This document shows positions 39,900 to 47,608 of a DNA stretch of 64,000 nucleotides, piece after piece. Position 1 is the first letter of the stretch, and each line of letters begins with the position of its first letter. The stretch covers positions 124,001 through 188,000 of the forward strand of contig JABAAE010000002.1 of the NCBI GenBank assembly GCA_014238905.1, read 5' to 3'. Under the pieces are notes generated by a model. The model had not been told where the DNA came from. It saw nothing but the letters and a program-made list of their open reading frames with translations, and did no database searches. This DNA comes from Planctomycetota bacterium (GTDB lineage Bacteria > Planctomycetota > Planctomycetia > Pirellulales > Pirellulaceae). The position numbers and the translations under genes were made by a program.

Positions 39900-40898
39900 A
39901 TGTTGCCTCGCCGGTCCATGGCTTTCCCGCTAAGCCTCGGAATCACAATGATCTGTCTTCTGATCGTGGTTCTCGTTGGATGGATTCTCCTGACCGTCTA
40001 CGGAGCAACCAGCGAGAATGGTTCCGGACTCTATTGGGTTTTTCTTACGGTAGGAACCTTTGTCCTTTGTGGCATTCTGGCAGGTGTTGCGTTCTACTTG
40101 GCCTATTCCGTTAAAGTCATCCAAATCAATCGTCGCCAAGCTAATTTCATTGATGCGGTAACCCACGAACTCAAGTCTCCGATTGCATCCCTCAAGCTGG
40201 GATTGGAAACGATGTCACGCCGCCGCCTTTCGGAAAATGATGCTCAGAAATTTACGATAGCGATGAAAAAAGATGTGGACAGGATGGACCGTCTCGTGTC
40301 TCACCTCCTTGACGCTGCGGGACTGAATGTGACTCGCGAAGAGCCAAATTCGGAAGTCATTGATTTCCAGAACGTCATCAGGGAATGCATTACAGAAGTC
40401 TGTACCTACCACGACTTTTCTGAAGAGTTCATTTCAGTCAACCAAACACCTCTTTCCTTTGTAGGTACCAGGCTCGATTTTGAAATTATCTTTCGGAATC
40501 TGATTGACAACGCGGTCAAATACGTTGGTAATCCTCCCCAAATCTCAATCCATTGTGAAACAGACGTTGTCTCGATCCTACCTGCTAAAAAATCCGCAAT
40601 TCAGATTTCGATTGAAAACAACGGGAAGTCGGTGCCAGATTCGGAAAAACACCGAGTCTTTGGTCGGTTTGAGCGGACGGGAATCGAACTCCAACGGACG
40701 ACACAGGGCGTCGGACTGGGACTGTTCATTGTTCGCTTATTACTGAAAAGAAATCGGGGACAGGTCAGGCTGGAAACCCCCGAAAGCCTGAATGGAACCC
40801 GAGTTGTTGTACAACTTCCAGCCGAAGACAATCCATCTCTTGAAGATGACAAAACAACATCGACCCAAATCGTAACGAAAGGAAAACTTGTTGGCTAA
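39900..40898 (+). CDS. Sensor histidine kinase with minimal extracellular loop
   Basis: Two-component sensor of 332 residues. Two long helices (about 12-34 and 43-69) are separated by a loop of roughly eight residues, so it is an intramembrane-sensing type. A HisKA domain has the phosphoacceptor His89 in VTHELKSP, then HATPase_c with NLIDNAVKYVG near residue 200, the F-box VFGRFERTG and GVGLGLFIVRLL. No HAMP or PAS domain is present. The downstream response-regulator gene overlaps it by 11 bases, so both are one unit. The signal is unknown; the upstream desaturase hints at lipid state or membrane fluidity. Confidence 0.93.
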   Translation: MLPRRSMAFPLSLGITMICLLIVVLVGWILLTVYGATSENGSGLYWVFLTVGTFVLCGILAGVAFYLAYSVKVIQINRRQANFIDAVTHELKSPIASLKLGLETMSRRRLSENDAQKFTIAMKKDVDRMDRLVSHLLDAAGLNVTREEPNSEVIDFQNVIRECITEVCTYHDFSEEFISVNQTPLSFVGTRLDFEIIFRNLIDNAVKYVGNPPQISIHCETDVVSILPAKKSAIQISIENNGKSVPDSEKHRVFGRFERTGIELQRTTQGVGLGLFIVRLLLKRNRGQVRLETPESLNGTRVVVQLPAEDNPSLEDDKTTSTQIVTKGKLVG

Positions 40899-41622
40899 TT
40901 CACGCCGAGTTCTTCTGGTTGAGGACGAAGAAAACATCGCGTTGGGCATCAAGTTCAACCTCGAAGCAGAGGGCTACGAGGTAACCGCCGCAATCGATGC
41001 AAGTGAAGCCCTGACTGCGTTTCGCCAAACCTCTTTCGACATGATTATCCTCGACATCATGCTTCCCGGAATTAGCGGCTACTCGATTTGTGAATCCATA
41101 AGGGAATCGGACGCCGTGACACCAATCCTGTTTTTGAGCGCCCGAACACTTGCCGAAGACAAGGCCAAAGGATTTGATGTTGGCGGTAATCAGTATTTGA
41201 CTAAACCATTTGAACTGGATGAGTTACTCAGTCGTGTTCGTAATCTGATACGATTTAATCACCCTAATCCAGCTCCTGCCGAAAAACGTGAAATCATTCG
41301 ATTTCAATTTGGTGAGACGCTAATTGACTTTGCAAGGTTCGAGGTTTCCGTCCGAGGAAAAGACGTTCGCCTTACCAAACGTGAATTGGATCTTCTCAAG
41401 TTCTTCATCAAGAATGAGGGACGCGTTATTTCCAGGGAAGAACTATTGCGGAACGTCTGGGGACTCGAGGGTGGTGTTAAGTCTCGAACACCCGATCAGT
41501 TCATTCGCCGACTCCGATCCTATTTTGAAGTCGATCCATCTAATCCGGTGCATTTCCTTACGATCCGGGAAGCCGGTTATCAGTTCCTTTCGCAAACCGC
41601 TGAAGCAGGTTCGGAATCTTGA
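40888..41622 (+). CDS. OmpR-family response regulator
   Basis: A 244-residue regulator: receiver domain with phosphorylatable Asp56 in LDIMLPG, Lys106 in YLTKPF, and a C-terminal winged helix of the OmpR/PhoB type (about 150-240, with LTKRELDLLKFF and HFLTIREAGYQF). The start is one of two TTG codons (40888 or 40891), with AAGGA just upstream, overlapping the kinase stop by 11 bases. Its targets are unknown; the desaturase gene upstream is the nearest candidate. Confidence 0.92.
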   Translation: MLANSRRVLLVEDEENIALGIKFNLEAEGYEVTAAIDASEALTAFRQTSFDMIILDIMLPGISGYSICESIRESDAVTPILFLSARTLAEDKAKGFDVGGNQYLTKPFELDELLSRVRNLIRFNHPNPAPAEKREIIRFQFGETLIDFARFEVSVRGKDVRLTKRELDLLKFFIKNEGRVISREELLRNVWGLEGGVKSRTPDQFIRRLRSYFEVDPSNPVHFLTIREAGYQFLSQTAEAGSES

Positions 41623-41631
41623 ATACATCAA

Positions 41632-41692
41632 TTGCATCTTTCACTTTCCCGGTCTGAGTGGACCTTATTTTCCGGCAAAGGGAAAGATGCAA
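41632..41692. terminator. Long inverted repeat between convergent genes
   Basis: Two 21-base arms (41632-41652 and 41672-41692) pair at 19 of 21 positions, around a 19-base loop, between the convergent response-regulator and glycosyltransferase genes. There is no T-run, so it may act as an RNA-stabilising hairpin or weak bidirectional terminator. Confidence 0.75.
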
Positions 41693-41693
41693 C

Positions 41694-43625
41694 TCAAGTC
41701 TTCAACTCCTGACTTGGCGCACATGGTAAACCGGTCAAAAAAGACTTAACTGGGATACCAGGCTGTGATCTGGTTCCCTGTTTTGCCCGCCGAAGCTCCC
41801 AGACCACCACAGCCAGTAAAATCAGGCCATGTTCAATCCACACAATTACATAATCAAAATAACCTGCACCTGAGTATTCCTGCCCGAGAAAAGAAAAAGA
41901 TCCTTCACGTATCTGAAACCAAAAACGAAAATAATAGAGAAACAAAAAACTCGAATACAGCAGCCAGACACGATTTCCAACAAAAGCCATAAACGGAATC
42001 GCCCACGTCCAGTACCACGGATTTTGGGTTGGCTGAACACAGAAAAACAGGGCCACTGTCCAAAAAGCAGCGGCCAGGATTGCCCGATCCGGTGATTCCG
42101 AACGGATCAGCAATAAGATCACCCAACTGTAAGCGACACCAAATAAAACGAGGGTCATCAGGCGAGCTGTCGCGTTTGCGGCCTGCTCTTTTCCCACCAA
42201 CGGAGCCAGCCATCCATTCACCCAATCCCTTGTGACGGTGTCGGTCATGCGAAACCAGGGACGATCCGTTTTCTGGGCAGCGTCCAAGTCCCGGAGGTTT
42301 TGATAGACAAACATAAAAATTAATTCGTTAATTTGCCAATGTTGCAAAAAAGTACTTAGACCTTCATTGGATTCGGTTTTAGCGGTAACTGGTTCTGCCA
42401 AATGAACCGGGACAGCCGGCGGGTTCACCCTGTTCACCAGCCAATAATGGGATCCTCGCACTGAGAAATCATTGCTCACTATGGGAGCCTGTCTAACGGC
42501 ATCTGGTGCAATGACACCGAGAGGTCGCTCCAGAGCAACCTCTTGCCCCCGGTTTGCGTAATACGCTCCCACCCACATTGGAAAAATAGACAACACGGTA
42601 CTAAGACAAAATGCCGCAGCAAAAACAAGGGAATGTCTTTTGCGTTTTTTAAAGAAAAGAACACAAAAGAGCATAGGAAAAAAAATAATGGGGAAAATTT
42701 TTGAGCTCACCCCCAGCCCCAGAAAGATCCCAGCCAGCACCAACCAAATTCGACCGTCTGAAGTTCCACGTTGTTTTGCGTTGCGGAAATAATGCACCAT
42801 CATCACCATTGTCAATACAACAAAAAAAACGGCAATGGAATCTAGATGGCCACTGTTACTGAATTCCTTGATGATGGTGGGATTCCACCCGTATACGATG
42901 GCCCAAATCGATGAAATTCGGAATTGGCTCAAAAGGTGAATGACCATCAAAAAAATCCCCAAATCGAACACAACAATCACCGCCTTCATCACCACCATAT
43001 GGAATTTCACTGATGCTTCTTTGGGCACGATCGCCATGGCACCGGCAAACACCAATTGGCTAACGGGTGGATAAAGGGTTGTGTATTGTTCGAAATGAAT
43101 TCTGGTTACTATTTGATAGGTCGAGTCTGAGCGAAGAGCGATTTCCTGAATTACGCGTACATCCTCGTCAGGATCCAAGGGGCCATAAGCGGTTTTCGGA
43201 CTGACATGATAGGGTGACTCACCCTCCGACAGGACAATGCCATCCCACATGTACCTGTAGAGATCAATCTCTTGGAATGGTGGTGAAAACAACTGAACTA
43301 ACCGAAAAGCAATCGCAAAAAGAACGATCATTGGCAAGAGTTCACGCCCTTTCGTTCTCCTGACTGATGAAAAGAAAAGTGGTATCAATGTCAGAAAACT
43401 CACCAATATATAAAGGCAGGTCACCAATAGAATTGGACGATTTCGATTTGGGATCTCGAATTCAAAACTGGGTCCAAGCCAGGTAATCCATGCGAGGCAA
43501 ACCCAAATAATCGATCCGCAAACCATCAACAGGTAAAATGGAAATCGATCCTCGGATTTTCCACCCGGGATGATATCAGATCTGCTGTCGGTAAAATCAG
43601 TTTGAGAATTCACGTTGCCTGGCAA
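41694..43625 (-). CDS. Polytopic membrane glycosyltransferase-like protein (GT-C, GT87-like)
   Basis: A 643-residue membrane protein with about twelve hydrophobic segments. The segment EIDLYRYMWDGIVLSEGESPY, near the second third of the first 170 residues, is typical of polyprenol-phosphate mannosyltransferases of the GT87/DUF2029 kind, where the acidic pair in the first extracytoplasmic loop is catalytic. The first few residues are low-complexity; a TTG at 43625 was kept, but a GTG at 43613 with AGG upstream is another start. It likely adds a sugar from a lipid-linked donor to a glycan or glycolipid on the outer face of the membrane. No partner gene is adjacent except a GT2 gene across 500 bases. 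Confidence 0.75.
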   Translation of the reverse strand: MPGNVNSQTDFTDSRSDIIPGGKSEDRFPFYLLMVCGSIIWVCLAWITWLGPSFEFEIPNRNRPILLVTCLYILVSFLTLIPLFFSSVRRTKGRELLPMIVLFAIAFRLVQLFSPPFQEIDLYRYMWDGIVLSEGESPYHVSPKTAYGPLDPDEDVRVIQEIALRSDSTYQIVTRIHFEQYTTLYPPVSQLVFAGAMAIVPKEASVKFHMVVMKAVIVVFDLGIFLMVIHLLSQFRISSIWAIVYGWNPTIIKEFSNSGHLDSIAVFFVVLTMVMMVHYFRNAKQRGTSDGRIWLVLAGIFLGLGVSSKIFPIIFFPMLFCVLFFKKRKRHSLVFAAAFCLSTVLSIFPMWVGAYYANRGQEVALERPLGVIAPDAVRQAPIVSNDFSVRGSHYWLVNRVNPPAVPVHLAEPVTAKTESNEGLSTFLQHWQINELIFMFVYQNLRDLDAAQKTDRPWFRMTDTVTRDWVNGWLAPLVGKEQAANATARLMTLVLFGVAYSWVILLLIRSESPDRAILAAAFWTVALFFCVQPTQNPWYWTWAIPFMAFVGNRVWLLYSSFLFLYYFRFWFQIREGSFSFLGQEYSGAGYFDYVIVWIEHGLILLAVVVWELRRAKQGTRSQPGIPVKSFLTGLPCAPSQELKT

Positions 43626-44123
43626 AACGAGGAAAGGTCTATTTCTAACCTGAAATCAATCATAAAAAAATGCAATTCAAAATATCTCTGCTCATCTCCT
43701 ATATAAATCTTCCGAGTGGAAGCAATCTCAGGAAGATCGAACCAGAACCATCACCCTTTGAAATTATAAAGCGAAACTATACAGCGAAACGCTCCAACCC
43801 ACGCCTGAAAAAACCCTTTTTAAGAGAGGGTCTTTTGTTTTAGATCAGTACAGAGTGCTGAATTCGAGAATTTTGAATTTCTGATTTTCCAATTGCCAAA
43901 CCCACCGTCAGCCAGCCAGCCTCATACTCCAATCTCAACTGACGATTTACCCATGGTACCAAACGAGGAACAAACAGCAGCAGACGAAACGAAGGCTGGC
44001 TATGGCTTGGAAGCAGGTGGCTTGTAGTCTTTCCGTTCAAACGAGAAAATCTATTTCTATTCCCTGCGGGCCAGTTTCTGAAATCCATGTGTTTCTATCG
44101 ATTCCTTTGCCACACCATGTCCA
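43626..44123. other. Intergenic region between divergent genes
   Basis: About 500 bases holding the promoters of the two glycosyltransferase genes. An A-rich, weak hairpin-like stretch (CCCTT...AAGAGAGGG) occurs near 43817-43829, but the stem is only 4-5 pairs. Open frames here lack motifs. No repeat was found. Confidence 0.4.
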
Positions 44124-44891
44124 TTGAATATTAATCCCCAACCTGAAACGAATTTCAATGATGATGGCCGGATCGCGGACCTAGTCCATATTGACCTGTC
44201 TTCCACCGCCGTGATTATCCCGATGCTTAACGAAGAAGATTCGATTGGCCTGGTCCTGGATGATCTTCCAAAAGTTGCAGAAGTCATCGTCTGTGACAAT
44301 GGCTCCAATGACCGTAGCCCGATGATTGCATCCGCGAAAGGAGCAACCGTCATCACCGAACAACAACGGGGCTACGGTGCAGCCTGTCTCCGGGGCTTGG
44401 AGTATCTCAAGTCAGAATCCAAAACGGTTGTTGAAACCGTTGTTTTTTTGGATGGTGATTACAGCGATTACCCAGAAGAGATCCATGATTTGGTGGTTCC
44501 AATTCAAGCAGGAGAAATGGACATGGTGATCGGTTCCAGACTCAAGGGAAACCGTCAGAAAGGGGCGATGCCAATTCAATCCTTATTTGGCAATCGACTC
44601 GCCTGCTTTCTCATGTGGCTTTTCTGGCGAGCCCGCTACACCGATCTAGGGCCGTTTCGAGCCATTCGTTTTTCGTCGCTTCTCCTACTGGAAATGCAGG
44701 ACCGGAATTTCGGCTGGACCATTGAGATGCAGATCAAGGCTGTCGAGCGTTCACTTCGATATACTGAAGTGCCAGTATCCTATCGGTGCCGAATTGGGCA
44801 AAGCAAAATCAGTGGCACAATCATGGGATCGATCAAGGCTGGCTATAAAATCCTGTTGACCATTTTTCGATACCGGTTTGGGTGGCGTTAA
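44124..44891 (+). CDS. Family 2 glycosyltransferase, polyprenyl-phosphate sugar transferase-like
   Basis: A 255-residue GT-A fold enzyme. It begins with the donor-binding strand AVIIPMLNEEDSIG, has DNGSNDRSP, and the metal-binding DGDYSDYPEE (DxD-type) motif; GSRLKGNRQKGAMP near residue 140 resembles dolichyl/polyprenyl-phosphate mannose synthases. The C-terminal membrane-associated region after residue 165 (LACFLMWLFWRARYTDLGPF) would contact the lipid acceptor. The TTG at 44124 has no clear ribosome site and the true start may be nearby, but the GT core begins at residue 28 in any case. It is divergent from the GT87-like gene and might supply its donor. Confidence 0.85.
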   Translation: MNINPQPETNFNDDGRIADLVHIDLSSTAVIIPMLNEEDSIGLVLDDLPKVAEVIVCDNGSNDRSPMIASAKGATVITEQQRGYGAACLRGLEYLKSESKTVVETVVFLDGDYSDYPEEIHDLVVPIQAGEMDMVIGSRLKGNRQKGAMPIQSLFGNRLACFLMWLFWRARYTDLGPFRAIRFSSLLLLEMQDRNFGWTIEMQIKAVERSLRYTEVPVSYRCRIGQSKISGTIMGSIKAGYKILLTIFRYRFGWR

Positions 44892-45201
44892 TCTAACAAA
44901 CCCTATTTTGGATATCATTATCGCTTCGGGGATCCATCTCTTGGTTCCCTACAAGGAAAAAAACCAGAGTAAGAGCCGACGTTGTAACCGACCCCAATTT
45001 GCAGCATTCTGCATCGAGTGCTTTGAACAGTCTTCCCTAAAATGGACAGCTAGTTCACAACCAAAAAAAAGAGACGGAAAAACAAAAAAAAATCGGAAAT
45101 TCCCGGCACTCAGCAATAAAAATTGTGAATTCTACGATCCACCCCGCCCTTATTTAAAAGCTAAAGTTGATTGTCAATTTTTCTTTTAATAGGCCGAAAA
45201 A
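44892..45201. other. Intergenic region upstream of the PilZ gene
   Basis: About 310 bases, A-rich near 45060-45130, expected to hold the promoter of the export cluster. A 103-codon frame at 44878-45189 overlaps the end of the glycosyltransferase gene and has no motif, so it was rejected. Confidence 0.4.
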
Positions 45202-45621
45202 ATGCTGGGTGAACATTTGGACCCCCATGAGTGGGAACTCTTTGCCAATCAACCGTCAGGTGATTCGGATGAATCCACGCCTTTCCGCACACCCAACCGA
45301 CAAGGAGGTCGAATTTCGATTTCGGCCAAGATGACCATTCAGCCGGCCAATGCCAGCGAAAGAAATCAGTGGACGACCACCGGGACCTGTCGGGATTTGT
45401 CCGAGAAAGGGATTGGAACGCTGCTAAAATCCCCGCCGATAGTAGGTGATTTCTATTGGGTGGAAATCGATGCTCCGGAATTGAAATACCAAACTGGAAT
45501 TTGCAGGTGCATCCGTTGCCAATTTTTGCGTGAAGATGCTTTTGAGGCTGGCTTTGAATTTCTAACCGGTACAGCCCCTCAAATCGTTCAATCGGCGACT
45601 GCTTCGGACGAGTTGCTTTAG
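45202..45621 (+). CDS. PilZ-domain protein
   Basis: A 139-residue protein with the two c-di-GMP-binding motifs of PilZ domains: RQGGR (33-37, the RxxxR pattern) and DLSEKG (65-70, the DxSxxG pattern). PilZ proteins bind cyclic di-GMP and pass the signal to a partner. It precedes the GAF-HlyD gene by 74 bases on the same strand, so it may be the c-di-GMP sensor for the export cluster. No signal peptide. AGG with eight bases spacing supports the ATG. Confidence 0.87.
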   Translation: MLGEHLDPHEWELFANQPSGDSDESTPFRTPNRQGGRISISAKMTIQPANASERNQWTTTGTCRDLSEKGIGTLLKSPPIVGDFYWVEIDAPELKYQTGICRCIRCQFLREDAFEAGFEFLTGTAPQIVQSATASDELL

Positions 45622-45695
45622 AGAACTTTAATGTTCAGGGAAAATACTCCTGCTGGAAATCGTGACGAATTCCAACCACCAGCTATTTAAAAGAC

Positions 45696-47600
45696 ATGAA
45701 TAAGTTAAAAGACATACTGCAAACTGAAACCCATTCGAAAGAAGATCTTACTTTTCGAAAAGCATCGGTTTTTGAGGATGCGCAGGCACTGGCAAGCATT
45801 TCTGGTGACAATGCCGACAAGATGGCAGCGCTGTTGAATACCGTTGTCCGAAGGTTCAAACCGTTGGTTGCCAAGATTGACTTCCGCCGCGGAGTCTCAA
45901 CCCACTCTCTAAATTACCTGGATCCAAATTTAAGCGTTGACCATTCCCGTCTTATGATCGACGAGTGGGTGGATCCCCAGTTAATAGAATCTCAATTGCC
46001 TTCACCCAGCGACTCGGGAACACTCGATCCCTCGTCAACAGAGTACTCTCTGAACGAAGATCGATTCGTCGTCGCGACGGTACCGGTCTATTTCAATGAA
46101 ACCATTGCCGAAGGAGCCGTTGCGGTACTCCTCAGTGTGGATTCCTATTCGAAGAATACCGTTCTTTCGGAACTGGAGTCTCTTACCCTAGCGATCTCAC
46201 TCGGGGAATCCTCCTCCCCTACCGATGGAACAACTTACCCTAAATCCGAAAATCAATCGTTAAATATTTTAACGCGGGTATCCCGGTTTCGGTCAGTAAA
46301 AGAGCTTGGCTACGCACTGGTCAACTCCATCGCCGACCGTTACACCTGTGAACAGGTCGCGATGGCCGAGTCCGATCGAAAAAGAACCAAAATGCTGGCC
46401 ATTTCTGGCGTATCTGATTTCAAATCAAATAGCCCAGGAGTTGTCTTAATCAACCAGGCGATGGAAGAATGCCTGGATCATCAGGGAACCGTTGTCTCAC
46501 AGCAAAGAGGAGAAGAAGAGCTCGAAAATGACTTCCGAATCCATAAGACCTGGTCACAGGCAACTCGGGATTCAGCGGTCTGTTCAATTCCTCTCGTGTT
46601 AGAAGAAGAGGTTGTAGGAATTGTTTCTCTCCGTCGCCCTCGCTCGATGCCATTTACACAAAAGGAATGTGACGAAATTTCATCGCGGATTCAAGGATTT
46701 GGACCCGCCATGGAGCTCGTCAAGAAAGCCAACACCACCCCGATTCGAATCGTAGGCCAATCACTTCGTAACGGCACCCGTTCATTTTTCCAACCAAGAT
46801 CGTGGGGCCGAAAGTCTGTTTTCATTCTCCTGTGCGCTGCGATAGCCTATTTCTTTTTTGGTTCAACTGTTTACAAGCCTTCCTGTTTAGCGACGTTGGT
46901 TCCACAGCGCCAAACTCAGGTCTCTGCTCCGTTTGAATCGATGTTGACCGCCGTCCATGTACAATCCGGCGATCACGTGAAAGCCGGGGATCTGTTGTTG
47001 GAACTGGACACCAGGGCCTTTCGGCTTGAATTGGGCAGCATCAATGCACAACTTGGTGTTTCCAAGGTTCAAATGCGGAACGCTATTTTCAATGATGAAA
47101 TCGCTGTTGCCGCATTGGAAAGAAACAAGACAGCCTCTTTGGAAGCAAAGCAACGGACACTCCTACACAAGATCAACCAGTCAAAAATAGTGGCGCCGGT
47201 TGACTGCACGATTACTAACTGCGATCTGGACAACAAGATTGGACAGATCTTTCCCATTGGTGAGCCAATGTTAAGCTTTGCCGAGCCTGATCATTGGAGA
47301 CTTGAGATTAGTGTGCCGGACGGCATTGCGGCTCATATCGAACGGGATCAAAGCGGAGTCTTTATTTCACAGGCTCGACCGGATGAACAATTTCAATTTT
47401 GCGTCAGCCAAATCAATCGATCCGCAGAGGTCGACGGTGGAAACAATGTTTTCATTGCCAGAGCCGAACTTGACGGCACCCGGGAATGGATGAAAGTCGG
47501 CATGGAGGGCTACGCCAAGATCAGGACAAAATCGAAACCTGTCTGGTGGGTTGCCCTGCATCGGATTATCGACGCGGCAAGAATCCAATTCTGGTTTTAG
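45696..47600 (+). CDS. GAF domain fused to HlyD-type membrane fusion protein
   Basis: A 634-residue protein with an unusual order. An N-terminal soluble part of about 370 residues holds a GAF-like domain (about 190-345, with VLINQAMEECLDHQGTV and SAVCSIPLVLEEEVVGIVSL). Then come one membrane helix (about 374-390) and an HlyD-type adaptor in the periplasm: lipoyl half (VSAPFESMLTAVHVQSGDHV and KAGDLLLELD), a short coiled coil (about 445-490), the second lipoyl half (SKIVAPVDCTI) and a beta barrel. The cytoplasmic sensor on a membrane fusion protein suggests that a cytoplasmic ligand or redox state controls export. The next gene starts eight bases after its stop, so the two are co-translated. 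Confidence 0.86.
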   Translation: MNKLKDILQTETHSKEDLTFRKASVFEDAQALASISGDNADKMAALLNTVVRRFKPLVAKIDFRRGVSTHSLNYLDPNLSVDHSRLMIDEWVDPQLIESQLPSPSDSGTLDPSSTEYSLNEDRFVVATVPVYFNETIAEGAVAVLLSVDSYSKNTVLSELESLTLAISLGESSSPTDGTTYPKSENQSLNILTRVSRFRSVKELGYALVNSIADRYTCEQVAMAESDRKRTKMLAISGVSDFKSNSPGVVLINQAMEECLDHQGTVVSQQRGEEELENDFRIHKTWSQATRDSAVCSIPLVLEEEVVGIVSLRRPRSMPFTQKECDEISSRIQGFGPAMELVKKANTTPIRIVGQSLRNGTRSFFQPRSWGRKSVFILLCAAIAYFFFGSTVYKPSCLATLVPQRQTQVSAPFESMLTAVHVQSGDHVKAGDLLLELDTRAFRLELGSINAQLGVSKVQMRNAIFNDEIAVAALERNKTASLEAKQRTLLHKINQSKIVAPVDCTITNCDLDNKIGQIFPIGEPMLSFAEPDHWRLEISVPDGIAAHIERDQSGVFISQARPDEQFQFCVSQINRSAEVDGGNNVFIARAELDGTREWMKVGMEGYAKIRTKSKPVWWVALHRIIDAARIQFWF

Positions 47601-47608
47601 GAATCAAC

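Noticed and set aside
44878..45189. 103-codon frame after the GT2 gene
   Set aside because: Begins inside the glycosyltransferase gene, Lys/Asn-rich from an A-rich spacer, no motif.
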